Positions 23,773 to 36,500 of a DNA stretch of 64,000 nucleotides are shown piece after piece. The translations under genes and the position numbers were made by a program. Source of the stretch: Camarhynchus parvulus (Eukaryota > Chordata > Aves > Passeriformes > Thraupidae). The stretch lies in the NCBI RefSeq assembly GCF_901933205.1, contig NC_044571.1, forward strand, positions 58,651,994 to 58,715,993, written 5' to 3'. The stretch's first letter is position 1. Each line of letters opens with the position of its first letter. The notes below the pieces were generated by a model. That model was not told the DNA's origin and searched no databases. It worked only from the letters and a program-made list of their open reading frames with translations.

Positions 23773-26700
23773 ATTTTTAGTGGAAAAAATCTGTTTATTT
23801 CTGTCTCCATAGCTCCCAGGGATTTGTATATGAATCATTTTCACTTGTGAATATACTGAGTGTAGCTAGTATTTCTGCTCTAACATTTTGAGAAAGATCA
23901 TGCAAAAAATTCAACTCATGCATGTATTCCACAGAACCACCTCTTGAAATATGCCTTCCTGCTTTTTATGCTATAGTGATCTCTTTGGGATGTGCAATCC
24001 TCTGTCTTACCCAATCCTTTTTAGGCCTCTTTTCGAATCCAGAGGTCTTGGAATAGACAGACAGACAACTTAAGTTTTGGACACTAAAACAGGTGATCAA
24101 ATGTCATACTATTATGAAAAGTTAAAAAAAACCCCAAACCCAAAGACAATACAATACAATTCATTTTTCCTCGGGAAATTTCTACTCAGTTTCACCTGCA
24201 GTGCTGTTGGCAGTAGAGTGATAATTAGGCTGTACACATCTGTAAATTAGCTCTTTCCTCATCCCTCTGTGTTTAGGTTAAGCATCTAGCCTTCTAACAG
24301 CCCACAGTTGATCTTGCACATCTCTTTATTCTCTTCAATACAGCAGAGGGACATGGCAATAGTATGATAGAGCCCTGGACTTCTCTAGTCAAAGCAATGT
24401 GCAGGATGGGGACAGGTAGGGGCCTTGAAGCATCAAAAGATTTGGGGAGAATCCTCAATGATTCAGATTGAATGCTTGTTAATTTTTCCATGCAGCAGCA
24501 ACAGCTCAGCTGTCCTGTAAAGCAACTGTATGCCAACAATAGCACAATTCACAAAAGGAATTTCTAAGACACCTGTCAGCAAGTCTAGCAGTATCTAAAT
24601 TGCAATGACATAAGAATTAGGCATCTCTCTGGACTCACTAGGAAAAAAAAGAATTTCCTAGTCCTTCCTGAAGAGCCAAATGAAGAAAGTACAAGCAAAG
24701 AGAACATGACAGTGAACTGGGTGACAAAAATACCCAGTCTCCATAAAGTATTCAGAAAACTTTAGGTCATCCCACTGATGTTTTTCCTTTGAAAACCCAG
24801 TTTTAAAAACACATATTTAATAGAAACATTTCCTAAATTACAAATATAAATGTATTTTTAATTTCTCCTGAATAGTGAATTCAATAACCCATCTCACCTA
24901 GGCAAGTGTAACTGTATTACCAGTTAAAAATACAAGAGGTTTCTTAACACCATCAGTGACTCTGAAGGTTTTCCATGGCAGTAGTTTAGCATTTTCCTGA
25001 GAAAATTATATTTTAATATTATATTTTCTTTATTTTTCTGCTATCAGTGAATTCCACCTCTTATCCTGAAATTCCGTGTTTGAAAGTCTACTTGAAATTC
25101 TCATTTCAGTTAACCAAACATTTTGTGGGCTTTTCATTATCAGTGGATGATGGAAAAAAATACTGACAGCACAAGGTTCTTGCCCTATACTTGCAAAAGT
25201 CAATATCATTTCACCATAGTTATCATCTTGTCTTAATTTCATGAGCAATGTAGGAGCTCCACTTCAAATGTTTTAATGCTGTACTAAGTCAGATTAGAAA
25301 TATGGATGAACCTAAAGGGGTGGTGTCTCTTCTTTGTGGGCATACAATCTTAATTTGGCCCACAATTTTTCAGAAATAAGATGTTAATCAAAATCTATCA
25401 CTTAGCTATTCAACATAGAATTCTATGTACACATTGTTTGATCTGTTTTGTTGGGTTTTTTCGTGGTCTGTGTTCATAGTTAATTCTGACAATTGCCACA
25501 ATTTCAATAAAGGAAAAAATATATATGTATCAGTGATAATCCAAAGACCTCTCTCTTCAGAAACAAGCTCAAACTTATCTCACAGGATTGTACGAGTATC
25601 AACAATCATTCCTTTCTAACTCAGGAAAGTTAAATGCATTTGAGTAGATGTTGAAATTAAGCATAAGCTATAATAATCCACTGAAACAAATCCTTCTAGG
25701 ACATACCCCCACTCTCAGGCAGTCTTGTGTTTGAATGTTGATCCCTGAATCCAAACATTGTCTTGGGAGGCAGTGACTTCCTCTTCCCCTCTCCAGCACC
25801 CTACTTCTGTATCTCTCCTGACATCTCATGAGCTCCATAGTTCATCCAGGGTTCTGCTTCCCCTGATCCAAATCTGCCAAGCCACATTTCTCTTAGCATG
25901 AAACGCTCAGATCCTTTTTGCATGTAAAGCAAGGCAGGGGAGGAAAACGAGCTGATGGAGACTGGTATGAAATTTATAGAGGGGAGAGGGGACAGAGGAG
26001 ATATGTGCAAGGTAAGTGTGTGGACTCAGCAACTGTGATGGTAAACAGCCACTTGACTGTACTGCTGATGTACCATAGTTTCATTTGTTTAGTGCCCTGG
26101 CTTTGCCTTTATAGCCTTCAGAAAGCAGCAGACAAACAAGGAATAAAATCTCAAGAAAGAACTTTTTTTTGTACATCTTTTCTTAAGAAAACAATTGTTT
26201 ACCTTGTTTTCTTTTGAAAAACAGCGAATCCCAGAGCTGTCTGAGAAGAATCTCACCATTTTGAGGTGAACTAGCATACATATACAGCACCCAAATCAAA
26301 TTCCAGTCCAGTTCTTTAGATACACCCAGCAAACAGTATCATGCAAAGTGGGCGACAAAAGTAAAGGAATAATGAGAGCTTCCTGCTTCCTTCCCTGACT
26401 GCATGTGCTAAATAATCTTACCATGATGATCTAAACCACACAGAAGTATCATATATTAAAGACAGAATCTTTAATGATTTTCCAAGCTTCAGAATTCCTA
26501 TCCCACTTCATAATCCATGGAAAGATGAATTTGTTCCTTTTCATGGTGTAGGCTTGTAGTCACAACACAACCACAGCCAATAGCTCTCAATTACTGTCTT
26601 AACAGCTTCTCAAAACCAGTTCATCGTCATCATGATCCTCGTGTTATCCAGGAAATGTCCAGAATACATCAATGTGACTGACCAATAAGACCCCAAAAGT

Positions 26701-29700
26701 GAAGAAGTCTCAGAGGACATGGAAAATGCATCTACAGAATTCAGAGTACGATTCAGGATGCGACTTACCACAGCTGTTACAAAGAACCTGACTTGTATCT
26801 CAACACCGGAGGGACTGGAGAGTGTCTTTTGTTTTAGCTATCCAACAGCTGAGTTAGTCAGCTAATGGTGTATTTCTCCCCAAGTTCATTAAAAGCTTTT
26901 GAACATCTCTCTAAATTAGAGATCCCCAGCACCAGGAAAGCAAATAAGTAGTTTAGCCCAACATAATGTATGAAAAATGGACAACCATGAAAAGAATTTT
27001 GTAGTGAACGGTGGACTTGAGCTGGCTTTAACACACATAATCCTTTCAGGCAACTGGGAACACCTAGGGTCATGACAGTGAAAATATTACGGAACTCAGT
27101 AATGGAAATTACATTGGTAGCATGATTGAACTACGTATTGCAATGACTATATTTTGTTAAGTGTAACTTAGCAATTGTCATTGTGATTTCAATATACTTT
27201 ATATTACTCTGCTAAATCAGAAATCCCATGTAGTACCTATAACCTACAAATAAGCAAATTTTAGAGTAAATTTTGTTAAACACCCTCCATGTGTTGAATG
27301 TCTAAAACAACCTTGTCAGAGAGTATTGGACTCTGACAGCCAGTAATGACTTGACTTTAGGCCCAGCTGGCCATAAGTTCTATTCACTTCTTCCAGAACT
27401 CTACTATTCCAAAGTTTAGATATAGTAAATTAAGGTGTGGGTAATTTGACCCATATATAACTTTTTTCCCATCAAAGAAGTCTTGCAACAGAAAGTAAAC
27501 TATAAGGATTTTTATTCTTCTTTAGTTCTTCTTTAAAGCATTTTGTAAAAGGGTACTTTAAGGCATTATGTAAAAGGAAATTATTTATTCAGTGCAGGAA
27601 TGCTAACTCAAAAACATTTTTTTCCACAGATATATTTTCTCTGATTATCACTTTCTATTCACAGCAGTACAATTTTCTGTTCAAATAAATAGAGGTTATG
27701 TAAGGGAAAAAAAATTGTAGTGTCCTTTACAGAGGCATCTCTTAATATAAAACAATGGGTATTGTGAAAACCAGCATGCTACTTAAGCAACGTTGGATAC
27801 TAAATCCATTTGGTATCACACAGATCAAACATGGGTGATTAATTACAGACCTAATAGGAAAAGTAAACAATCCATCCTCACTGCAGAACAGTAAGCATAT
27901 ATCTTCTTAATCACAGTGGGATTATAACATCCTGCTCTCCACAGGTGTGTAACTTGGTGTCACCGGCATCTGTCATGAATCATATAGAGTTATTATACTC
28001 ATTTTATAGTGAATAGAGATGAAAACAACTGTACAGTATGCAATTCCTGATTGCACTAAAAGAAAAAAAAATAGTTATGTACAACTTGGACTGTAATATT
28101 TCTTTTTTGTTGTCTCATTTGGCAATGTTTTTTCCAGTTATTATCATCATTATGTAATACATAAATTCAGTTATCGCTGGCACCTAAGCTTATTAACTAA
28201 ACAGCAATTATACTGCTATTGAAGGACTACAGTAAAGCACATAGGTGACACATTTTCTTTTTTTACTATGCTGTGGTATTTCTGTTAAGAACAAGATGTA
28301 AGCTAAGCACATTTTACCTAAAAATATAAACTTCAAGGTTTTGCTCTGAACTGATTTTTTTTTTTTTGTTTTGTTGGGGTTTTTTAACTTGAAAGCTGGC
28401 TTTTTTCCCCAGCATCTTGTAACCATTTTTACTTTACCCTGATAAGTGCCACTGCTAGATGCCAAATTGGAAGTTATGTTCTGCTGTAAACACTCTGTAT
28501 GTGTCACAAACTAGAGGAAAACTTAAATTACTCAGGATCCAGGCTATCGCTTCCATCATTACCACACTGCCATTTTGGCTGCATTTTGCTAGAGGAAAAC
28601 ACATCATGTCAGGTGTGACAGTGAGGGAGGGGAAGGTACTGCAGCTCCATGTTCCCATGCTGCCCCAGGCAAAGACTGTTCCCAGCAAACACACACAGAA
28701 TATCCCTTTGGGCTTCCCCACCTGCCTTTGTCTCTCTCTGCTACTTTGTGGGCATGTGGTTGAGCTTTTTTGACAAAACAGATCTGTTGTATCCCTGAAT
28801 TATGTTTATGGAATTTTAAAGCCTGTATCCATCCATTGCGCGAGAATTGGTTTGTGACCTGGTCGCAAACTTATACTCTAGGCAATGCATTTTGTACTGT
28901 TATTGGTAAATTAGTGACTCGGAACCCAATCCAAAATTCAACAAAATGTGTGCAAAAGTCTTCTTAATTTTTGTCATCATATTTGCATATACATGAAGCA
29001 GAAGTGTATTTTCTTGTTTGAGTCTTATCCGTGAAGCTAAAGAATTTCAATCCTTTAGCACAACTTTCCTGATTTTGACAAAGTTTGAGGAAGATGGTGG
29101 TTTCCTTTCTTATTTCTTCTAATACAGCATTATCGTGGATTTGGGGTAATCAATTTAACTGTATTTAAAATACCTATATAAATATGAAAGAACAAAGTTC
29201 TTGGAGATGAGATCTGTACTTAAACTGTGTAATAAAATACCTTTGTACAGCAAGAGTTCTTGTCAGTTTGTCCGTCATTTATAACTAAAGTGCTTGGTAA
29301 TTGACTCAGAAGAAGACAAATTCGTGTGCTGATTCAGGTAAAAGAAGTCGCAAATGCCAAATTCACTCACTTTAATAATGGAAAGCCAGCATTCAGTTAG
29401 AGTAGCTGGTTATGTTCTGCAGGTTCTGCTCACGCTGCAATTATTGCTTCATTTTATTTTGAGCGAAAGAACATGGTGTCTAGTTGTATTCTAAAATGAA
29501 TCCTTTCTGTCAATTTTGCTTTTCCTGCTTCATAGATTCCTAATGATGGGTTCTAGTGAAGTGTAGAGAAAGGTATATACCGTGTTTGGGAAGCCGTACT
29601 TTTTCATACAGTGAGATTCAATATTCAATATGAGGTACATGTAATAATCCAGACTCTGCAAAGCTGGTGTAATTAGAACTGCCCTTTCTTTTATTTTCCC

Positions 29701-31439
29701 TTCCATTTCTCATACATAATCCAGGCCTGTGCCCTTGCTCTAACCAATTGTATAATAGCACTTTGTGGAAAAGCCATGTCACTAACTGGCTAAAAATCTG
29801 ATTAAGTGCAGACACATCCTAAGGCTAGGAAGACAGAAGTGTATTTTGTGACTATCAGATTACAGTTTATTTGGTTCTGATGCTTTTTGTATATTCCATG
29901 CCTTCTTGACCAGCAGATCCTTAACTGCCTACATCATGCTGGCTGAGCATTTTTAAACATATGCACAGATAAAAAGAACATCTGTTCAGAGGGTTTGCTG
30001 AATGATGACTGAAGTTCTTATATTTATAGAATGGAGGGTCATATTCTTTTAACAAGGTTTTGATACTTTAAAGTAGGATCCTACTGCTCATCTCTTACCC
30101 CTTTATTTCACTGCTGGTAACGTAACAAAATCAAAACTTAATTGTAAGTACTTACCTTGCACAAAACAGATCAATCTGTTCCTCTAAATGTGTCACATGA
30201 GAACAGCAGTCAAGTCCAATTGATTTCAAAATTATGTGGCACAACTATCATAGTATTTTCCCTAAGATAGGTTCAGTCAATACCTTTACTACTTTTAAAA
30301 AGAAATATTCACCAGGCTGATTACCTTTTTTTTTTTCACCACTGTACTCATGCCTATTACAAATAATTCACATAAGTATGGTTTCGGTCCATTTAAAAGT
30401 CTAAAAATCTAAGAACATACTTTTCTTTAACTTGTGGCTTCTGCTTTTGCTTGAATCTTCTGGGTCTGAGCTCACACTCAGCCCATCAGTCTTACTACCA
30501 GCTCTAACAGCTCCTGAAGTGTCCTACACACTTGCAGGTGATTATATAAAAGTTAAAATAAGATGGGTTTAGAAGGATTAAGTGATTCCATATGTTATCT
30601 CAAAGACCTGTAGTTCAAGACAGAACAGTTCAAATAATTCATTGCTTTTTTCTTTGATAAAAATGTAGGTTTTAACCTTTTGGGAAGTCTTTTTCTACAG
30701 TGTCAGCAGCAGTTCTAACCTGTCATTTCAGCAGTACTTCACAACTGCTGCAGTTCACTTTCTGTGTGATAGGGAAAAGAGAAGTGAGAATGATACTCAA
30801 GCTCTTCCAGGACCGTGAAAAATGCAAGATATGAGTGACCATATCTTGCTATGAGATATTGAAACTGTAAGGTTAGTTTCAAAAAGCAGTTGAATGAGGG
30901 CAGCTTCAAGGCTTCAAGGCAGAGTAGGTAATAAATAGAAAAATGATTACAAAGTGAAAAAGTTCCTCTGTGATGTGAGAACTGGTTTGGGGGACATGGG
31001 CTTAATGACTTCCTCTGTCATAGACTGCCTCAGAGACTTTAGGAAAATTACCTAATCTCTTCTAAGCCATGATATAGAGATAGTGCATTCCTTTTATTGT
31101 GACTTTCTTTCCTTTCCTTTCAATTTAAATTCAAAAAGAATTTTTCTTATGATGCACCTGCAGACATCTTTTAGCATTTCTCCCATAACTTTCTTATTGA
31201 CAAAATAAAGTACAGAGTAGATAGATGGACAGCAGGAATCAAACAAGTATTCTCTTGAGAACAGGCCAGAGTCTTCTGTGTGCTGGACACAAATGGTTCC
31301 AGTCAATTCCTGCTAGCTCCCCAAGAGACCCACCACACAGGACACAGCTGAGCCCATTAGCAAAGGTGGTCATGCCTTTGTAATAATATATTTAAGACAA
31401 GGAAGCACTGGAGAGAGGGAAAGAGGAGGGAATTAGAGT
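23773..31439. other. AT-rich non-coding DNA
   Basis: No gene or mobile element is recognised across this stretch. T-rich runs with ttttgttttgttgggg character occur near 28360-28386, and a T run near 30328-30338. A perfect 10-bp inverted repeat lies at 30824-30849. Frames of up to 104 residues (28459-28773) have no domain. Confidence 0.5.
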
Positions 31440-31800
31440 AAAGCACCACGCTCAGATGAGCAGGACATGCTCCATGGCAAGGCAGGCATGCCCCAGCAGG
31501 GATGGCAGTTTGTGGAGGACATTGCAGAAGAAAATTTTCCCTAATGGGAATATGGTATATGGACGATCCCATACAAAAACAGTTACACCTTCAAAGGGAC
31601 TGCACCCTGTAGAAGAAGAGTGAGAAAGGTGGAGCAGCAGAGAAAAACCCCTACCACACCTTACATTTCCAGTTGTTCCACTGAAAGGACTCGGATTAAA
31701 ATACAGCTTGGCAAAAGCAGAAGTGTTTTTGTAAGCATGTGCTTGTTTCCTTCTTTGTTTTTCTTTCCCAATAAACTAATCAGTACTCAAATATCTATAT
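31440..31800 (+). mobile_element. Decayed LTR-retroelement relic
   Basis: Several phrases recall a second type of avian ERV sequence that carries repeated gagcag, ctgcagccc and gtggagga blocks. Here these appear as cagtttgtggaggacattgc (about 31505), gggactgcaccctgtag (about 31597), and gtgagaaaggtggagcagca with gagaaaaacccc (about 31620-31650). A later aataaacta phrase (about 31771) could be the old polyadenylation region. Edges are uncertain and no terminal TG or CA can be fixed. The match is patchy and by eye, so an LTR or adjoining internal sequence are both possible. Confidence 0.5.
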
Positions 31801-32963
31801 TATATGGAAATAAACAAAGTCAAATTCCTCAGAGTCATGTATCTACTGGCTATGTCAGTAACTGCTAAGTGATCTCTCTGCCCCACGAGCTTTTTCATTT
31901 TTCCTATTTGCCTGTAAGAGTTAATGCAGCATCTGGACAATACTCTTAGTCATTGTTTATATGAGTACTTGTTTCATATATTAAACCAAAAGCATTCCAA
32001 TAAGTATTAAGAGTCAACAAATACGGAAAATACTTTTTATAGAAGGAATCTTTTTTCTTATACTGAAGATGAGGGTAAAAACCTTGCTTGTAGAGTTACT
32101 GCCTTCAGGTGTGCAGATATCAAAATTAATATATCCTGAACAGATATCTTGTAGAATATTCATCATACAAAAAAGATGATCTGAAAAGCAGATCTTAGGC
32201 ATGTAGAGGGTAAAATGCTACATTCTACAGACTTTATTAATTTGTTCAATATTAGCCACAGACATTTTCTATAGCCTTTCTTCTCAAAGTATTAAACCAG
32301 CCCCTTAGACCTGATTCATTTTCCCCCATCCGCTAAATGTGTTTGGTGCAAAAATAGACTTAATATTAGATTAATGGTGTAGACTCTGTTCAAATGTTAC
32401 AGCTCATACCATTTAGGACTACTGACATACCGAAAAGTGTTATAGTAGCAATGTATTGGATTCTTAGCAGAGATCAAACATTCAGCTTCCTTGATGACCA
32501 AACTCAGTAATCTGTCCCTATTCAAGCAGAAGATGATGCATTTCTCTAGATAATATAATATTGCAAAACCCTACAGTAAAATTGCAAAGTATTAGAATAA
32601 ATACAGTTAATCTACAGTAATGGAGAATTGATCTTGTTTTTTTGGGTAGGCTGGGTTTTTTCCTAAAGCTGAAATAAAAGTGGAAATGTTCCCCAGTTAC
32701 ATGAGAATATCACTTGGAATTATTTCAGGACTGTTTCTGTGAAGCATTTTCTGATCTTTAATTTAAGCAGATTTCTATCAAAAAAAAAAAAGTACCTAAT
32801 TCTCCACTCATTTTACCTGTCTAACTAGAAGTAATCAGTCAAAGACAGTAGTTATACCTCTTCATATTTCTATCTGAATAAATCCAAATTAATTGCCTAC
32901 TAATTTGAATAATTTGTACAAGTGACAGCAGAATTTACGCAGTTTTACTTTACAGGAGAAAAG
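31801..32963. other. AT-rich non-coding DNA
   Basis: Nothing recognised apart from a run of about 12 A near 32780. Confidence 0.55.
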
Positions 32964-33562
32964 TTCTGACTAGAATAAAGTTAATTTTCTTCATAGTAGC
33001 CCCTGTATTATATTTTGGGTATTTGGCTATAACAATGATGACAACACATCAATGTTTTGGCTATTGCCAAACAGAGCAGCATCAAGGCTTCATATCTTTC
33101 TCATGCTGTTCAACCAGCAAGCAAACTGGGACTGGAAAAGAGATTGGGAGGGCACACAGACAACATGGCTGACCCAAATTGGCCAAAAATTGACTTCAGC
33201 ATATAGGCATTTGTCTTCACAAGCAGCTGTTCTTCATGTTGTGGCCCTGCTTTCCAGGAAGTGCCAAAACATCTTCCTGTCAATGGAGAGTAGTGAAGGG
33301 ATTCCTTATTTTTCTTTCCTTGGGAATGCAGCTTTTCTTCACTTATTAAACTCAATCCATGTCTCAATCCATGAGTTTTCAATCATTGCTCTTCTGGTAC
33401 TTTTCCCTATCCTGCTGTAGGAGTGAGAGTGAGTGAGTGAGTGAGTGAGTGAGTGAGTGAGTGAGTGAGTGAGTGAGTGAGTGAGTGAGTGAGTGAGTGA
33501 GTGAGTGAATGAGTGACTGACTGTGTGAGTGCTTAGCTGCTGGTCAGCATCAACACATAACA
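32964..33562 (+). mobile_element. Solo LTR of an avian endogenous retrovirus, with an expanded microsatellite
   Basis: The block follows the same order as the LTR at 20335. It opens with ttctgactagaataaag then ttaattttcttcatagtag, has a central ctgacccaaattggcc, then gagagtagtgaagggattcc, and an ATTAAA signal in cttattaaactcaatcc near 33345. Its end, gagtgcttagctgctgg followed by aacacataaca, is the degraded LTR terminus. The (GAGT)n array at 33420-33520 sits exactly where related LTRs carry a short GAGTGAG run. A 122-residue plus-strand frame (33052-33420) and the minus-strand T-H-S-L frame are LTR and repeat artefacts. No internal retroviral genes flank it. Confidence 0.8.
33420..33520. repeat. 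(GAGT)n tetranucleotide microsatellite
   Basis: About 25 GAGT units, nearly uninterrupted, end in variant units (gaat, gact). It is embedded near the 3' end of the LTR. Its purity against the heavily mutated LTR around it implies that it expanded well after insertion. Confidence 0.97.
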
Positions 33563-36500
33563 AGCACCCACATCCTCAGAATCGTTCCTTGGAAAATAGA
33601 AAATGCACATTTCTCAGGATGGTAAAGTAAAAATAGGACTTTTCCAAGGAATCATCCTAAAGGTTACATGAAGCTGTCATGTTACCACCATAACTAGATG
33701 GGAGGAATTTAGTGGCAGATAAGAGCATAGGAGCTTTTTTTCTGAGAAGAAAGAAGTAAATGAGAGATGTCCTAGAGGCAAGTTTCCCTGAACCACCATA
33801 CTAAAAACTGAGCTGGTTTTGGACAAGCTACAGGCTGAAATAAAATAAAAATTTAGAATTTGTACAGCAGATGCATCAGCAAAACAAGCTCTTCAAGCTG
33901 TCACCAGGCTGGCAAGAAGTGGTAGGTAAACCTGGGATGCACTCTCACGTGGGGAGAAATTCTTCATATGGTTCTTGATCTATCTGCTACTCCTGGCTTT
34001 CATATGGACGATTTCCTGCTAGAAACTCAAATGAGGAAAAATGCATTTAGCAAAAAGTATTATGTTTTTTTGCAACAATTTAGTCTTCCATTACCTTCTT
34101 CCAATCCCAAGTTAACTTCCTTTTTTTAGTTCTCATACTTCCCATCCCTATCAGAAATATTAGGACAGGAGAGGAAAAAAAAATGAAGTAAAGAAAACAG
34201 AACCTGCCTGGGGGTATTGTTAGCACTCTATTTCCCATCCAAATCTTAATCAAAATGTAAAATACCTCTTTCCCCTGAAAACAGAAGAAGGATTACCTGC
34301 TCTCAAATGTATGTCATAAATTGGGCCAAAAATTTGTTGTTTTCTTTTTGATTTTTTGTCCTCATCACATCACAGCTGCATCTTTCTAATAAGAATGAAG
34401 TATGGAGCCTCTATATTTTCCCTCTTAATTATTTTTTAATTTCTTGACTGCTCTGTATTTTTTTTTATCTTCTGACTTCTTTCTGTGTCTCAGCATCATT
34501 TCTGCTTTTACCCTCTCTATCCTAGTTTCACCTCACTTTATCTTCTCCATCCTATTTGCTCCTCTGTATTTTTAAACAACTTACTGATAGATGTCTACAG
34601 ATTTATATTCCTTTCTTTCCTTCTCATTTTGGTGTTTTCTATCAGTCAGTCATCCTTTGAAGTATTCCCATGTTTGCTTAAACTCAAGGGCCAATATTAT
34701 ACGAGTAAATAAAAATCTCTGTCTGTCTTTGTGTTATAAAGCTGCCTTTGACTTTTGTAGCTGTTTTATGTTCTGCATTTAGTTGAGATTTAGGATCTGG
34801 GAATATTTCAAATATTTAAGATCATTGGGAATTTAGGGAAGAGTACAGATATAAAACACCTAGAAGAAAGATAAAAAAAAGGCCTGGACTCTGGGTTATG
34901 CAGAGAAGGTTTAAAAAAATTAGGCACTGGAGTCCTACCTTCCCAGAGAACTCAGAGTGATTTTAGATATGCATCTTCTACTTCCTACTCCTTTGCCCTG
35001 TGGCAAATCTGCTGTGTTGTGAAACACAATGTCTGCTAAAGCAAATGAAAAAATCACAGGGCATTTGAAACATGGTTCCTGTGTCACACTGGGGGCGTTG
35101 TGTTCACCAGCTGATGGCCAGCCAGATGATGGTAGCTATTTACCCAACACCAAATCCTCAATTGGTACAAATCATTAGGGCTCAAAGATGAGAACTATGA
35201 TATTTTGCACCATCTGAGCAGCATTTCTACAGGGAATTTAATTTCTCCAGAGGAAAACAATAAGTTCTACCCACTGTACCAGGTGGACCAAAGCCTGTCT
35301 TTCTGTGCCCAGGCTAAATAAGAACTATTTCAATCTCTTATCTAGGTCTGCATACATACACAATACATATATATACAACTAAATCTATTATATAGCATAT
35401 GAAACATGTACATTGACATTTCTATAACAGATCTCAGTATTCATAATTTATAATTATGATGTGCATTTCAGCCCTACATTAAAGTTGATATAATTTGGCA
35501 TCTTTTTGATCTATTCATTACTTCAGAATTTAGGAACATGACAACTGGAATAAGGTAATGTGTTTGTTCAAGGCATAAAATGGGAGTTGTGTTAATCATA
35601 CTTATGTTTTTCAGTGTGGTGTTATATGTTTAAATGTAAAAACAAAAAATTTTCAGTCCTATTTTTATATCATTTTTTTCTAACTGACTTCAGTGTCTAT
35701 TTCACTGAGCTTAGTTTAATGTTGAGAGTTAATTTCACACTATAAAAACCTGGGCCAGGATTCATCTACTGTTGACAGGTATGTAAAGATAGGTTTTAGG
35801 TGTGAGTCATAGACTCCAAGTCCACTTTTCCATTAAAAAGTGATATTTAGTCAGTAGAGTTGAGTAGTGAGAGAGCTCTGACCAGTTGTGGGTGGGTATT
35901 TTCAGGTAGGTTTAGGTGTTTGGAAAACTCCAGCAAGGGAATTGAGTAAAGACTGCCTCCAGAAGTGAGGTAGAGCACTCATATCAGGTGGAAGTTGGGA
36001 CAAGATGGTGGATAGAGATGTGTATTAGGCTTGTGTTGAAGGAATAATGTCTTATATGCGAGGCTGGGGATATTTAGGTTAAATTTATATGTCTTTATGA
36101 ATGAAACACTGGCTAAAAACTAAGGGTATCACTATGTTGGAATGTGAACCCCTACAGGGAAATGAAAAAAAGTTTAAATGCACTATTTGTGCATATTGGC
36201 ATTATCCACATTTGGTGGTTATTGATGGGGAAAAAAAAGAGAAAGGAAGAAGACAAGAAGGGCATGCAGAATTTGTGGCATGAACTACTAAAGCTAGAGC
36301 AGCTGCAAGCTTCAGAAACTAACATTCTCTCCAACCTTTACTACATTCTCCTAAAAGCCCATTTTTACTCTATCTTCTATCAACAGATGCAAATTTCAGT
36401 GTGTGCTGCAGTTCTGTTGCTCTGAATTCTGGTGGATTTCTTGCATCCCTGAAAGCTTACAAACCTAACTTGAAAGCTAAGCTCCTTCAGCAACATTATC

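Noticed and set aside
23539..23844. Long frames on both strands (K-R, L-F and F runs)
   Set aside because: They are translations of the (AAAAAG)n array and its flanks.
30824..30849. Perfect 10-bp inverted repeat with a 6-base loop (gcaagatatg and its complement)
   Set aside because: About one such hairpin is expected by chance in 64 kb when loops up to about 20 bases are allowed.
33052..33420. 122-residue plus-strand frame
   Set aside because: It lies inside a recognisable solo LTR (32964-33562) and reads across U3, R and U5, so it is not a gene.
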